Assembly (NCBI GenBank): GCA_025057955.1
Contig: JANXER010000011.1
Coordinates: 1-40,884, forward strand
Length of the DNA stretch: 40,884 nucleotides
Origin: Candidatus Methanomethylicaceae archaeon
GTDB lineage: Archaea; Thermoproteota; Methanomethylicia; Methanomethylicales; Methanomethylicaceae
Direction of reading: 5' to 3'
Below are positions 7,262-15,497 of the stretch, piece after piece. The stretch's first letter is position 1. Every line of letters begins with the position of its first letter. The notes beneath the pieces are model-generated. The model saw nothing but the letters and a program-made list of their open reading frames with translations, did not search any database and was not told the origin of the DNA. Position numbers and translations under genes: made by a program.

Positions 7262-9009
7262 AATTCTTTGGAAAAGCCATGATTTTATTTTTAGGAGCCT
7301 ATATTTCATTAATTGCTATTCTTGCTTTAATTGAAAATATATTCTTAGCCTCAGCAGTAGCTCTCTTTGGCTCTCTATTCATTTATTTATTTATTGCCTT
7401 TGTTATGAGGACAAAAGATGTTAGTGAATTTTATGTTGCAGGAAGGAGTATAGGATCGATACCGATTGGAGCATCCATTGCCTCAAATTGGATGAGTGGA
7501 GCATCCTTTGTTTCCATGGCTGGAGTTATAGCTTTATTAGGATTTGATGGTTTGCCCTACATAATAGGATGGACTCTAGGGTATTGCATTGCTGCATTTA
7601 TGATCGCTCCATTTATAAGAAAATCCGCTACTTACACTATTCCTGAATTCATTGAAACCAGAGCTTGTTACTGGCCAATTGCTAGACTTGTTGCAGTCTT
7701 TATACTATTCATAATATCCTTTACCTATTTAATAGCGCAATTAGTGACAACAGGAATAATAGTGGGGAGGTTTTTAGGCCTTCCTGCGATCCTTGGAACA
7801 ATTATCTCTTCCATAATAGTAATAGCATTTGCAGGTAGTGGAGGATGGAAGTCTATCGTTTGGGTCAATGTTGCACAATATTTTATACTAATAGTTGCTT
7901 ATTGGTGTGTTTTCATAGCAGCAGCATATGTTGCTGGAATATTTAATCCATGGCCACATATAGGATATGGAGGAATTTTAACCACTCTTGAATTAAAGGA
8001 AATTCAATTTGGCTTAAGAACACTCACTGAGCCCTTCTTGAGAGTATTAGGTGGTGGAATGGGTGAACTTAATTGGATATTCTCAGCATTATGTTTAATG
8101 CTAGGAACAGTAGGTTTACCTCATGTATTATCACAGTTTTATCTAGTTAAAGATGTTAGAACAGCAAGATATGGCGTAGCATGGGGTCTTACGTTTATAG
8201 GATTATTGTATATAACTGCTCCAGTTTATGCAATACTTGCAAGATATGCCTTCTCACAAACATGGGGAATGGCAATAAAGGATGTATTCAATTTAGCATG
8301 GGTTCAGAAATGGCTTCCAACCGGATTAATAAAATTATCAGATGTAAATAGAGATGGAATTCTTCAACCTCCTGAGATGTCATTTCATAATGATATTGTT
8401 GTTATAGGAATGCCAGATATGTTTGGACTTCCATGGTATTTCACACCAATAATTGCAATTGGTGGTCTTGCAGCTGCTTTAAGCACAGCTAATGGTTTAA
8501 TAATGGTAATGGCAATTGGTGCTACAAGGGATATATACAAGAAATTCATAAACCCAAATGCCTCTGAGAGAAAGGAAATTTGGATTGGAAGAGCAATGCT
8601 CATAGTTCTCTCGGTTATATCTAGCATTTTTGGAGCAAGAGCTCTTGATGATCCAACCTTTTCAACATATGTTGCGCTTCTCGTGGGTTGGGCATTTGTC
8701 TTTGCTGCTGCTTCCTTCACACCAATAATAATTCTGGGAATATTTTGGAAAGATCTCAATAAATATGGAATGGTTATGGGAATGATTAGTGGATTAGCCA
8801 TAGCTCTACCATATGTAGTTGGCGTTGGTTTATATGGCATGCCTCCCATTACAATATTTGGAAGCAAAATTGGAACAATTGCATGGGGAACTTTAGCATT
8901 TCTCATTAATCTCATAGTAACCATAGTGGTCTCATTAGCTACAGGAGGGAAAAAGGCAAATACTAAAGAGGTGCTTAGATTTGTAGATGAGCTCAAGACC
9001 CCAGAATAA
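7258..9009 (+). CDS. Sodium:solute symporter, acetate/monocarboxylate-type (SSS family)
   Basis: This 583-residue, multi-helix symporter has the SSS core. GRSIGSIPIGASIASNWMSG (about 62-81) is the first broken helix, and GGLAAALSTANGL (402-414) is the sodium-site helix with Ser409 and Thr410. It belongs with the subfamily that travels with a DUF4212 small subunit. Members are usually annotated as carboxylate (acetate-like) symporters, but substrate cannot be read from sequence. Residues 362-373 (DVNRDGILQPPE) form a perfect EF-hand-type calcium loop between membrane helices. The coupled small subunit precedes it, and the CBS/DUF294 regulators follow without a gap, suggesting that transport is regulated by them. 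Confidence 0.88.
   Translation: MKFFGKAMILFLGAYISLIAILALIENIFLASAVALFGSLFIYLFIAFVMRTKDVSEFYVAGRSIGSIPIGASIASNWMSGASFVSMAGVIALLGFDGLPYIIGWTLGYCIAAFMIAPFIRKSATYTIPEFIETRACYWPIARLVAVFILFIISFTYLIAQLVTTGIIVGRFLGLPAILGTIISSIIVIAFAGSGGWKSIVWVNVAQYFILIVAYWCVFIAAAYVAGIFNPWPHIGYGGILTTLELKEIQFGLRTLTEPFLRVLGGGMGELNWIFSALCLMLGTVGLPHVLSQFYLVKDVRTARYGVAWGLTFIGLLYITAPVYAILARYAFSQTWGMAIKDVFNLAWVQKWLPTGLIKLSDVNRDGILQPPEMSFHNDIVVIGMPDMFGLPWYFTPIIAIGGLAAALSTANGLIMVMAIGATRDIYKKFINPNASERKEIWIGRAMLIVLSVISSIFGARALDDPTFSTYVALLVGWAFVFAAASFTPIIILGIFWKDLNKYGMVMGMISGLAIALPYVVGVGLYGMPPITIFGSKIGTIAWGTLAFLINLIVTIVVSLATGGKKANTKEVLRFVDELKTPE
8341..8376 (+). other. EF-hand-like calcium loop in the symporter
   Basis: These codons specify residues 362-373. 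Asp, Asn, Asp and Glu are at positions 1, 3, 5 and 12 and Gly is at position 6 of the canonical 12-residue calcium-binding loop. Calcium binding is inferred. Confidence 0.6.
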
Positions 9010-10368
9010 GTGGTGAAGATGTTTTTTGAGAATAATATGAATAAAACTCTTAACAAAATAATAAGGCGTAAATTAGTTTGGATTAATCCAGAAGCCTCAA
9101 TAAAAGATGCTGCAGAATTGATGCAAAAGGAGGAAGTATCTTCAGTAGTTATAATGAAGGATGATGTGCCAATAGGTATCATTACTGATTCAGATCTTCG
9201 AAGAGTAGTTGCTGAAGGATGGAATTTTTCTACTAAACTTTATGATTTTTTAGAACATAAGCCAAGAAAGTTCCCAAATCTTATAACTGCTGATATAAAT
9301 GAAAATCAATATAATGTGCTCTCTAGAATGCTTGAACATAGAATTAAACATACTATTGTTATGGATTCTGGAAGACCTATTGGTGTGGCAACAATAGGCG
9401 ATCTTGCATATGGTTTAACTCCATTTCATATACATTATATAATTAAGCTAAGAAAAGCTAAGAGTCTGGAGGAGATTAAACAAATTATTTCTGAATTCAA
9501 AGCCGATCTCATAAAGAATGTTATGGAATTTTCAAAATCTGAAGTGAAGAGTTTCAAATATTTCTTTGAATCTATTAGTAGTGTAATTGATAACGCCATA
9601 AAAGTTATCGCTGAGTTAAGAAGCATTCCATCAAAAAATTTTGTATATGTATTAACAGGAAGTTGGGGCAGAAAGGAACAATTTCTTCTTACTGATAGAG
9701 ATACTTTTGCTATTTATAAAGAAAATCAAATCAATACTATTGAGTTTATTAATGATTTTGAAGATTGCTTAGATGAAATTGGTTTTCCTCCTTGTCAGCA
9801 TGGATATACTGCTCGAAATTTTACATTTGAATTCAATGATTTAATTAAGCTTATAGATGATTGGGGAAGCGATCCAAATAAATTTGTAGTAAATCTTTCC
9901 CTTATTGCAGATGCAAGAGCTATAATTGGTGAAGGTGAATTACTTGAAAAAATTAAGGAAAAATTAATAAATAAACTCTATAAAAATAGACTCTTCATTT
10001 TACAATCTCTTTCTTATCGCCCCCCCGAATCCTTCTTCGGATTGCCTAAGAGCTTTAATTTAAAATCTAAATTGATTGCTCCATTAGAATATCCAATTAG
10101 AGCTTTGGCAATTACAAACAAAATTCTAGCTACTTCTACAATGGATAGAATTTCCCTCTTAAAAGAAGAAAATTTAATCTCAGAGGATCTCTATCAATCC
10201 CTTATTCAAGCATACAATATAGCTATACGCTTTAAGATATTGATACAAACAAAATCTAAAAATCAAATTGAAACATCCTCTCTTACATATACTGAAAGAG
10301 AGCTTCTAAAAAATGCAATAAGAACAATAAAATTCTTTCACAAGTATATTGAAAGAAGCTTCGTTTAG
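9010..10368 (+). CDS. CBS-pair / DUF294 nucleotidyltransferase, catalytic form
   Basis: This 452-residue soluble protein has two CBS domains at about 15-135, which usually bind adenine nucleotides, then a GlnD-like DUF294 nucleotidyltransferase domain and a helical C-terminal DUF294_C part (about 320-450). The active-site motif is intact: Gly217-Ser-Trp-Gly-Arg221 with Asp229 and Asp231 in TDRD. Bacterial relatives beside SSS symporters usually carry an N-terminal cyclic-nucleotide domain, which is missing here and found in the next gene instead. The start is uncertain: GTG 9010, GTG 9013 or ATG 9019 are all possible directly after the symporter stop. It probably modifies or senses a partner according to nucleotide state, but the target is unknown. 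Confidence 0.85.
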   Translation: MVKMFFENNMNKTLNKIIRRKLVWINPEASIKDAAELMQKEEVSSVVIMKDDVPIGIITDSDLRRVVAEGWNFSTKLYDFLEHKPRKFPNLITADINENQYNVLSRMLEHRIKHTIVMDSGRPIGVATIGDLAYGLTPFHIHYIIKLRKAKSLEEIKQIISEFKADLIKNVMEFSKSEVKSFKYFFESISSVIDNAIKVIAELRSIPSKNFVYVLTGSWGRKEQFLLTDRDTFAIYKENQINTIEFINDFEDCLDEIGFPPCQHGYTARNFTFEFNDLIKLIDDWGSDPNKFVVNLSLIADARAIIGEGELLEKIKEKLINKLYKNRLFILQSLSYRPPESFFGLPKSFNLKSKLIAPLEYPIRALAITNKILATSTMDRISLLKEENLISEDLYQSLIQAYNIAIRFKILIQTKSKNQIETSSLTYTERELLKNAIRTIKFFHKYIERSFV

Positions 10369-10379
10369 TGATGTAAGAT

Positions 10380-11984
10380 ATGTTCCCTCCAATACAATAT
10401 TTATCTAAGATAAAGCCTTTTTCTTTTCTTTCAGACTCAGAGCTTACGGAATTGATTGAAAGTATGGAAATATCGCTATATAGAAAGGATGAAATAATAT
10501 TTAAGCCAAAAGAGGAAATTAGTAAATTTTATTTTATAAGGGAGGGAAAAGTTGGGCTTTTTTATGGATCCGAACTCATGTGGATTGTGGAAAAAGATGA
10601 AATAATTGAAACAACTTTCTCTACAACTGCAATAGAATTTACAGCAAAAGCATTAGAGGACTCAATAATTTTTGAATTTGAAATTGCAATATTGAAAAAA
10701 ATACTTCAAAAGAATGTGCTTTTCAAGGAATTTTTAGAAAAATTAATTTCTGGAAAGTTTCTATCTCTTCTCAAATTAACTCGTATGGATATTATAGACA
10801 TCTATGAGCGTCCAATAGGCATGATGATTAGTAGAGCTCCCATTTTTTGCTTTAAGGGAAAAACAATTAAGGAAGTAATTGAACTTATGAATGAGAATGA
10901 TGTAGGAAGCATTGTGGTTGTCGATCCCGAAAATAAACCAATAGGAATAGTAACTCATTCAGATTTATTAAAAATCATAGGAAGGGGAATAGCACTTACA
11001 GAATCAGTTGAAAAAGCCATGTCCTATCCAGTTATAAAAGTAAATTTCAATGCCCCCATTTTAGAGGCCTATCTCAAGTTTTTATCATATGGTATAAATC
11101 ATTTAGTTGTAGTTGATAATGAGAGATTAGCAGGAGTAATTTCAATTAAGGACTTGATTTATAACATTGAACCTCCTGGCCATTTCTTAAAACTCAAAAA
11201 AGAAGTTTTAAAATCTAAAAGTTTAGAGGAAATTAAGAAGCTTTCTCAACAAGTAAATCTTTTGATAAAGAATGCCTTGGAATATGGTTTTAGCTATCCA
11301 GCTATTTCACGATTGATTTCAACAATTTTTGATACTATTCTTAAAAAAATTTTTACAACACTTGAAGTAGACTCAAATACAACCATTATAACAACTGGAA
11401 TCTATGGAAGAAGAGAAATAGATTTCCCTTTGAAAATTAATTTATTAATTATTAATGAAGAGGAGGATAAAAGGCTTTCAAATATCCTTTTTGACTTAAA
11501 TATTCAATTTGAATATTGTAAGAGCATTAATCAATTCTTGGATAATTTACAAAATATTAAACTTCTTAATTTGCTTGATGCTCGTTATATATTTGGTAAT
11601 CGCATTAATTATGTAAAATTCAAGGATCATGTTAAGGAAATGGTAAGACAAAAGCCCCATCTAATCAAGATTTTTATCGATAAAGATTTTGAAGAGTTAG
11701 AGGATGTATCAGAGATGATTTCAAATATAACCAAGGTGCTTTCATATATTCATGGTGATATATCTGCTAGACCTATATGGGAGAGATTAGATTTTCTTAA
11801 ATCTCGTAATATTATTGATGGAGAGTTAGCGAATGATTTGATAGAGGGCTATATAACCCTTAGAACCATTGAACTAAGTGCTAAGATAAACAATGAAAAG
11901 CCATCAATAGATAGAATTGTCTATAAGAAGATTGTGAAAAGAGCAATGGAGTATAAATCATGTATAAGAAAAATGATAGGCTAG
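10380..11984 (+). CDS. cNMP-like / CBS-pair / DUF294 protein with inactive nucleotidyltransferase
   Basis: This 534-residue paralogue of the preceding protein has an extra N-terminal cyclic-nucleotide-binding-like domain (about 10-130), CBS domains (145-262) and a DUF294-like region (270-534). Lined up with the neighbour's GSWGRKE...TDRD, the site reads G340-I-Y-G-R-R-E...L-K-I-N, so both catalytic aspartates are replaced (Lys352 and Asn354) and the Ser is Ile341. Transferase activity is therefore unlikely. The cyclic-nucleotide domain also lacks a clear phosphate-binding Gly-Glu...Arg cassette. It lies 11 bases behind its paralogue, which suggests a regulatory pseudoenzyme partner, perhaps a heterodimer. 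That is inference. Confidence 0.82.
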   Translation: MFPPIQYLSKIKPFSFLSDSELTELIESMEISLYRKDEIIFKPKEEISKFYFIREGKVGLFYGSELMWIVEKDEIIETTFSTTAIEFTAKALEDSIIFEFEIAILKKILQKNVLFKEFLEKLISGKFLSLLKLTRMDIIDIYERPIGMMISRAPIFCFKGKTIKEVIELMNENDVGSIVVVDPENKPIGIVTHSDLLKIIGRGIALTESVEKAMSYPVIKVNFNAPILEAYLKFLSYGINHLVVVDNERLAGVISIKDLIYNIEPPGHFLKLKKEVLKSKSLEEIKKLSQQVNLLIKNALEYGFSYPAISRLISTIFDTILKKIFTTLEVDSNTTIITTGIYGRREIDFPLKINLLIINEEEDKRLSNILFDLNIQFEYCKSINQFLDNLQNIKLLNLLDARYIFGNRINYVKFKDHVKEMVRQKPHLIKIFIDKDFEELEDVSEMISNITKVLSYIHGDISARPIWERLDFLKSRNIIDGELANDLIEGYITLRTIELSAKINNEKPSIDRIVYKKIVKRAMEYKSCIRKMIG

Positions 11985-12589
11985 AGAGAAATATTGAATC
12001 TGATATTGAAAAAGCAGAGTTTTCAGTAATAGATTTAGAGACTACTGGCCTTGATGTAAAGAGAGATGATATTATATCCATTGCTATAATTCCTATGACG
12101 GGTTTAAAAATCCATTTTAAGAAATACTACTATACTCTTATTAGACCGAGTAAATTTAGTGAAAAATCTATAAAAATTCATGGTATATGTCCCGGTGATT
12201 TAAATCAAGCACCTAGGTTTGAGGAGATCTATGAAAAGATAATGGAGATGTTAAATAATAAAATTATAGTTGGTTTTAATGTAGATTTTGATATTGCTTT
12301 TTTAAGGGAGAAATTTAAGAAAATCGAAAAGAAAATTGACTTAAATTATGTAGATATAAAAAAAATTGAAAGTTGGATTCTAATAAGAAGGGGAACACCT
12401 AAGCCAATTATAGAGCTCTCAGATCTCATTAGTAGATATGGAATAGAGGAAGGGGCACAGCACAATGCTTTAGTTGATGCCTATACTATCGCAAGGATTT
12501 TTCAAAATCAATTGAAAACTCTTTTGACATTTAATATTAAATTGAATGATCTATTAAAATTAGGCAGGAAAAATGATTTTTTTAATTAA
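11960..12589 (+). CDS. DnaQ-like 3'-5' exonuclease (DEDDh family)
   Basis: This 209-residue protein has the three exonuclease motifs: Asp25-Leu-Glu27 in DLETTGLD, GFNVDFDIAFL with Asp111, and His168-x4-Asp173 in QHNALVDAY, which makes it DEDDh type. It overlaps the 3' end of the preceding gene by 25 bases and no later start exists before the first motif, so translation is coupled. A polymerase III epsilon-like exonuclease is a recurrent neighbour of symporter/DUF294 loci in bacteria, as I recall, so its role may be in nucleotide or RNA turnover linked to signalling rather than replication proofreading. The substrate is unknown. Confidence 0.88.
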   Translation: MYKKNDRLERNIESDIEKAEFSVIDLETTGLDVKRDDIISIAIIPMTGLKIHFKKYYYTLIRPSKFSEKSIKIHGICPGDLNQAPRFEEIYEKIMEMLNNKIIVGFNVDFDIAFLREKFKKIEKKIDLNYVDIKKIESWILIRRGTPKPIIELSDLISRYGIEEGAQHNALVDAYTIARIFQNQLKTLLTFNIKLNDLLKLGRKNDFFN

Positions 12590-12601
12590 ATTAAAATATT
12601 T

Positions 12602-13801
12602 TTACACTCGATTTTGAGCAACCCTACAGCCTGTTTCTCTGCATAACATCCCAGCAATAGTGGTTAACAAGTAGAATAAGCCAACTATGAATAGGGTATA
12701 ATAGAATGGGATCAAAGTTATCATATAACCTACCATGGGAACAAAAACGATCTGTCCAATAAAACCAAACATCACAATAATGGATGTAGCAAAGGGAATT
12801 TTCCTATGTGAAATTTCCGCTATTTCCATGGGAATGGTAGTTATAGAAAAGGTTGCAAAAGATGCAAACCAGCCCACTCCAGTCATAAATATAAATAATT
12901 GTATTGTATCTGTGGTGTTAATTAAACCGATGAAACTTATGAAGGTTAATATGCCAGATACTATTATGAATGGTCTTCTTAATCCAATTCTATCAGATAT
13001 AAAACCTCCAACAGGGCTTGATATTATGCCAATTAAGTTGTAAAATCCCATTATTGTTGAGGCAATAAATATTGGAAATCCTTTCATTTCAAGATAAGTA
13101 GGAAGCCAAGATGACATTGACGATCCTACGCCCATAAGACTAAACATTACTATACCCAAAAGCCATATCTCCTTTATTTTTATAAGCTCTCCAAAGCTGA
13201 ATTTATCCCTCTTCATATCTCTTTTCATCTCAACTTTAGGCCCTTTGCCAAAAAGAATCCATAATATCATCAAGAAAATTCCCATGGTTGCGTAAACTAT
13301 ATGTGGCTCCCTCCAAACAGGTGGAGGGAATAGAACTGGGGTTAAAAAGAAATGCATCATAAGTCCAACTGACATGCTAGAGTTTAGAAAAGCGTTTATT
13401 TTTCCATAGTCCTTTGAAGTAAACCAAGTCATAATGATAGGCATGGTTGCCGGGATAAACCAAGTTATTCCCATCCCTAATATGAATCTACCAATTAGAG
13501 CTATACCAAAGTTGGGGGCATTACCAATTAGAAATCCACCTAATGTGGTTAGAACTATAGCAAATAACACTGTATTTTTTGCTCCAAACTTATCTACAAC
13601 TAATCCAGTTAACATAATGAATATAAGACAGGCTATCATTGTTGAAGAAATTAAAAATCCCACCTCAGTTGAAGTTATTGATAATTCTCTCATTATATTC
13701 TTAATATAAATAGATGGAACAAGTATAACCAGACCACCATACATTCTTATCAAAAATATTAAAGTTGCAACAACAAATCTGTATAATTTCTCACCATTCA
13801 T
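12602..13801 (-). CDS. Major facilitator superfamily transporter
   Basis: This 399-residue, 12-helix transporter has the MFS signature between helices 2 and 3 (GLVVDKFGAKNTV) and its echo between helices 8 and 9 (GGFISDRIGLRRPF). The second-half sequence and even spacing of helices suggest a full-length carrier of the anion/nitrate/cyanate-like MFS type, but substrate cannot be named. It converges on the exonuclease gene with a 12-base gap and stands alone on the minus strand. About 110 bp of AT-rich sequence separate its start from tRNA-Ala. Confidence 0.88.
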   Translation of the reverse strand: MNGEKLYRFVVATLIFLIRMYGGLVILVPSIYIKNIMRELSITSTEVGFLISSTMIACLIFIMLTGLVVDKFGAKNTVLFAIVLTTLGGFLIGNAPNFGIALIGRFILGMGITWFIPATMPIIMTWFTSKDYGKINAFLNSSMSVGLMMHFFLTPVLFPPPVWREPHIVYATMGIFLMILWILFGKGPKVEMKRDMKRDKFSFGELIKIKEIWLLGIVMFSLMGVGSSMSSWLPTYLEMKGFPIFIASTIMGFYNLIGIISSPVGGFISDRIGLRRPFIIVSGILTFISFIGLINTTDTIQLFIFMTGVGWFASFATFSITTIPMEIAEISHRKIPFATSIIVMFGFIGQIVFVPMVGYMITLIPFYYTLFIVGLFYLLTTIAGMLCRETGCRVAQNRV

Positions 13802-13911
13802 TTTCCTCTAAAATTTCAATTTTAAGTGCTAATGGTATTTATATTCCTTTGGGGTTAAATGTTGAAAAATTTATTAATTTTAATATTTTTACATAATTTT
13901 ATTATTGAGTT

Positions 13912-13986
13912 TGGTGGACCGGGTGGGATTTGAACCCACGACCCCCTGCGTGCAAGGCAGGTGATCTGCCGCTAATCTACCGGCCC
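13912..13986 (-). tRNA. tRNA-Ala (TGC)
   Basis: The acceptor stem GGGCCGG/CCGGTCC contains the G3:U70 wobble pair that marks alanine tRNAs. The anticodon loop CTTGCAC gives TGC. The discriminator is A and CCA is encoded (13912-13914 on this strand's 3' end). Its 5' end overlaps the last 15 bases of the upstream nucleotidyltransferase gene on the same strand. Confidence 0.96.
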
Positions 13987-14340
13987 TATTTGCTTAAGTG
14001 AATCTGAACTTTTATCCTTTTTGCGAATTAAAATAATTTTTCCCTTTTCCATAGCCTCTTGAACCACTAAACTTTTGGATTTTAACCTTTCAAACTCCTC
14101 CTCAGTAAAGCCAAAGGCCTCAAGCAATATCTTATGCTTCCAATACTTTTGTAAAATAAGCATTCTTCTTTCGAAGGGCATTCCTTTAAAATCCTCTGAT
14201 ATTATAATTAAGTCTATATCGCTATCCCTTAATCTTTCACCACTTAAAGAAGATCCAAATAGTATGGCAAACTTTACATTTATAGGCAAACTCCTCAGAT
14301 AGCGTCTTATCTCTCTTTCAATATAAGCTCTTGAGAGCAT
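13972..14340 (-). CDS. MNT-type nucleotidyltransferase (antitoxin), second pair
   Basis: This 122-residue nucleotidyltransferase has Gly29-Ser30, ten residues, then Asp41-x-Asp43 (GSSLSGERLRDSDID), the same geometry as the first MNT in this window. ATG at 14340 is preferred, and a longer frame begins at 14370. Either start overlaps the upstream HEPN gene. The last five codons and the stop lie within the D-arm side of tRNA-Ala, so the original C-terminus may have been replaced by read-through into the tRNA. It is expected to silence the HEPN partner by nucleotide transfer, as inferred from family. Confidence 0.84.
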   Translation of the reverse strand: MLSRAYIEREIRRYLRSLPINVKFAILFGSSLSGERLRDSDIDLIIISEDFKGMPFERRMLILQKYWKHKILLEAFGFTEEEFERLKSKSLVVQEAMEKGKIILIRKKDKSSDSLKQIGPVD

Positions 14341-14708
14341 TGGAAAACCCTCTTGGTTTTCATGAGGCAATCTAATGCAAAATTTTTAGTTATTATTTCT
14401 CCAGGCAGACCCATTGCAATATCTGGATATCTAGTTATGAAATAATATGGAGAGATTAAAGCGAGAAAATCCTTGAGCTCTTCTTCTAAATTGAGCTCCT
14501 TCTCTAATGGTTTATACAATGATAGAATTTTATGAGTTTTTATAGGCCTTTTTTTCAAAACCTTCAACCATAAACCCTTAAAGAGCTTCTCCAAGGCTTG
14601 CTGACAATTAAATGCCACATCTTCATAGAAGCCAAGCTCAAAATATTTTTCTGCTTTGATTAAACTTCTCTTGGCATCCTCAATCCACCAATCTACTTCC
14701 TCTCTCAT
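14307..14708 (-). CDS. HEPN-domain protein, likely toxin of the second HEPN-MNT pair
   Basis: This 133-residue helical protein begins MREEVDWWIEDAKRSLIKAE, the typical HEPN first helix. It has the conserved CQQALEKLFKGLWL helix and the FITRYPD segment with Arg-Tyr-Pro-Asp at the site that carries the RNase motif in HEPN toxins. ATG at 14708 is chosen because it opens on family sequence and has GAGG nine bases upstream. A TTG at 14750 would add 14 residues. It overlaps the MNT gene behind it. The two pairs in this window are only distantly alike, so they are not a recent duplication. Confidence 0.83.
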   Translation of the reverse strand: MREEVDWWIEDAKRSLIKAEKYFELGFYEDVAFNCQQALEKLFKGLWLKVLKKRPIKTHKILSLYKPLEKELNLEEELKDFLALISPYYFITRYPDIAMGLPGEIITKNFALDCLMKTKRVFQCSQELILKER

Positions 14709-14764
14709 CAAGCTAATCCTCTTTGGCTTTACCTTTATTAAATTTTCCAAAGTGAATGTTGATG

Positions 14765-15493
14765 TTATGTGATTGATTGTGAATATGTTTCATGAAATAT
14801 TCTCTTGCTTCTTGAGTCCATTATTGGCTTACTAAGTTTTTCAATTACTTCTACAATCTCTGAAAGTATCGATCCAGGTATGGCTACATACATCTCCTCC
14901 CTTTTAATATCAGTTGCACTTCTTGAGCCGAAACAACCAAGGCCAATTTGGATTTCATTTCTTAAAAAGGAAGCTACGGTTAGTCCAGAGCAAACACTAG
15001 CCTCAGTTTGAAGCTCAATTTTTAAATGTTTTCCATCTTTATAGCTCCATGCATGACAAATCCACATGGCTTGTTCTGGAAGCAATCTAATTAAAACTAA
15101 ATCAGGATCAAGCTTCGCATTTTCGAGTTGATAAACCAATATATATGCTACAGATCCAGGCATCATTTTTATATTTGATCCAAGACATCTTGCAGCGGCC
15201 TCTGGCTTTTCAAAAAGTCCTAAGGCAAAATGGGCCTCTCCTCTAATTACTTTTTCCTTTATGGGTGCACCAAAGGAAGCTGGCCCAGGACCACATGCCA
15301 TTTCTAATGGAGAGAGGGCGATATTCTTACCCCTCATAGCTTCCATAAAAGCTTGACAGAAGCGCATTTTTCTCTTTGGAATTTCAAAACCTTCTGGTAG
15401 CTGCTGTCCTTGCCATATGAATTTTACAGCTATAGGAGGATTTTCCAATCCTAATATATCCTTCAATTTTCTTGCCATATCAGAGTAATTCAT
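14765..15493 (-). CDS. DUF169 family protein
   Basis: This 242-residue protein has the features of the DUF169 family: an N-terminal helix followed by PPIAVKF, a CQAFMEAMRG segment, the central LALSPLE-type block with CGPGPASFG, and a late C-x-GLTVASF and GCFGSR region. Several cysteines (about 46, 67, 102, 145, 168, 187) are conserved-looking. The function is unknown; the family occurs in anaerobes and archaea. The start has AGGAGGT six bases upstream, and that site is formed by the last codons of homoserine dehydrogenase. The two genes are four bases apart and form an operon, but no metabolic link is known to me. Confidence 0.85.
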   Translation of the reverse strand: MNYSDMARKLKDILGLENPPIAVKFIWQGQQLPEGFEIPKRKMRFCQAFMEAMRGKNIALSPLEMACGPGPASFGAPIKEKVIRGEAHFALGLFEKPEAAARCLGSNIKMMPGSVAYILVYQLENAKLDPDLVLIRLLPEQAMWICHAWSYKDGKHLKIELQTEASVCSGLTVASFLRNEIQIGLGCFGSRSATDIKREEMYVAIPGSILSEIVEVIEKLSKPIMDSRSKRIFHETYSQSIT

Positions 15494-15497
15494 AATG

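Noticed and set aside
8385-9182. 265-codon minus-strand frame over the symporter end
   Set aside because: It lies opposite two clear genes with intact motifs; the translation has no recognisable family and is a codon-bias shadow.
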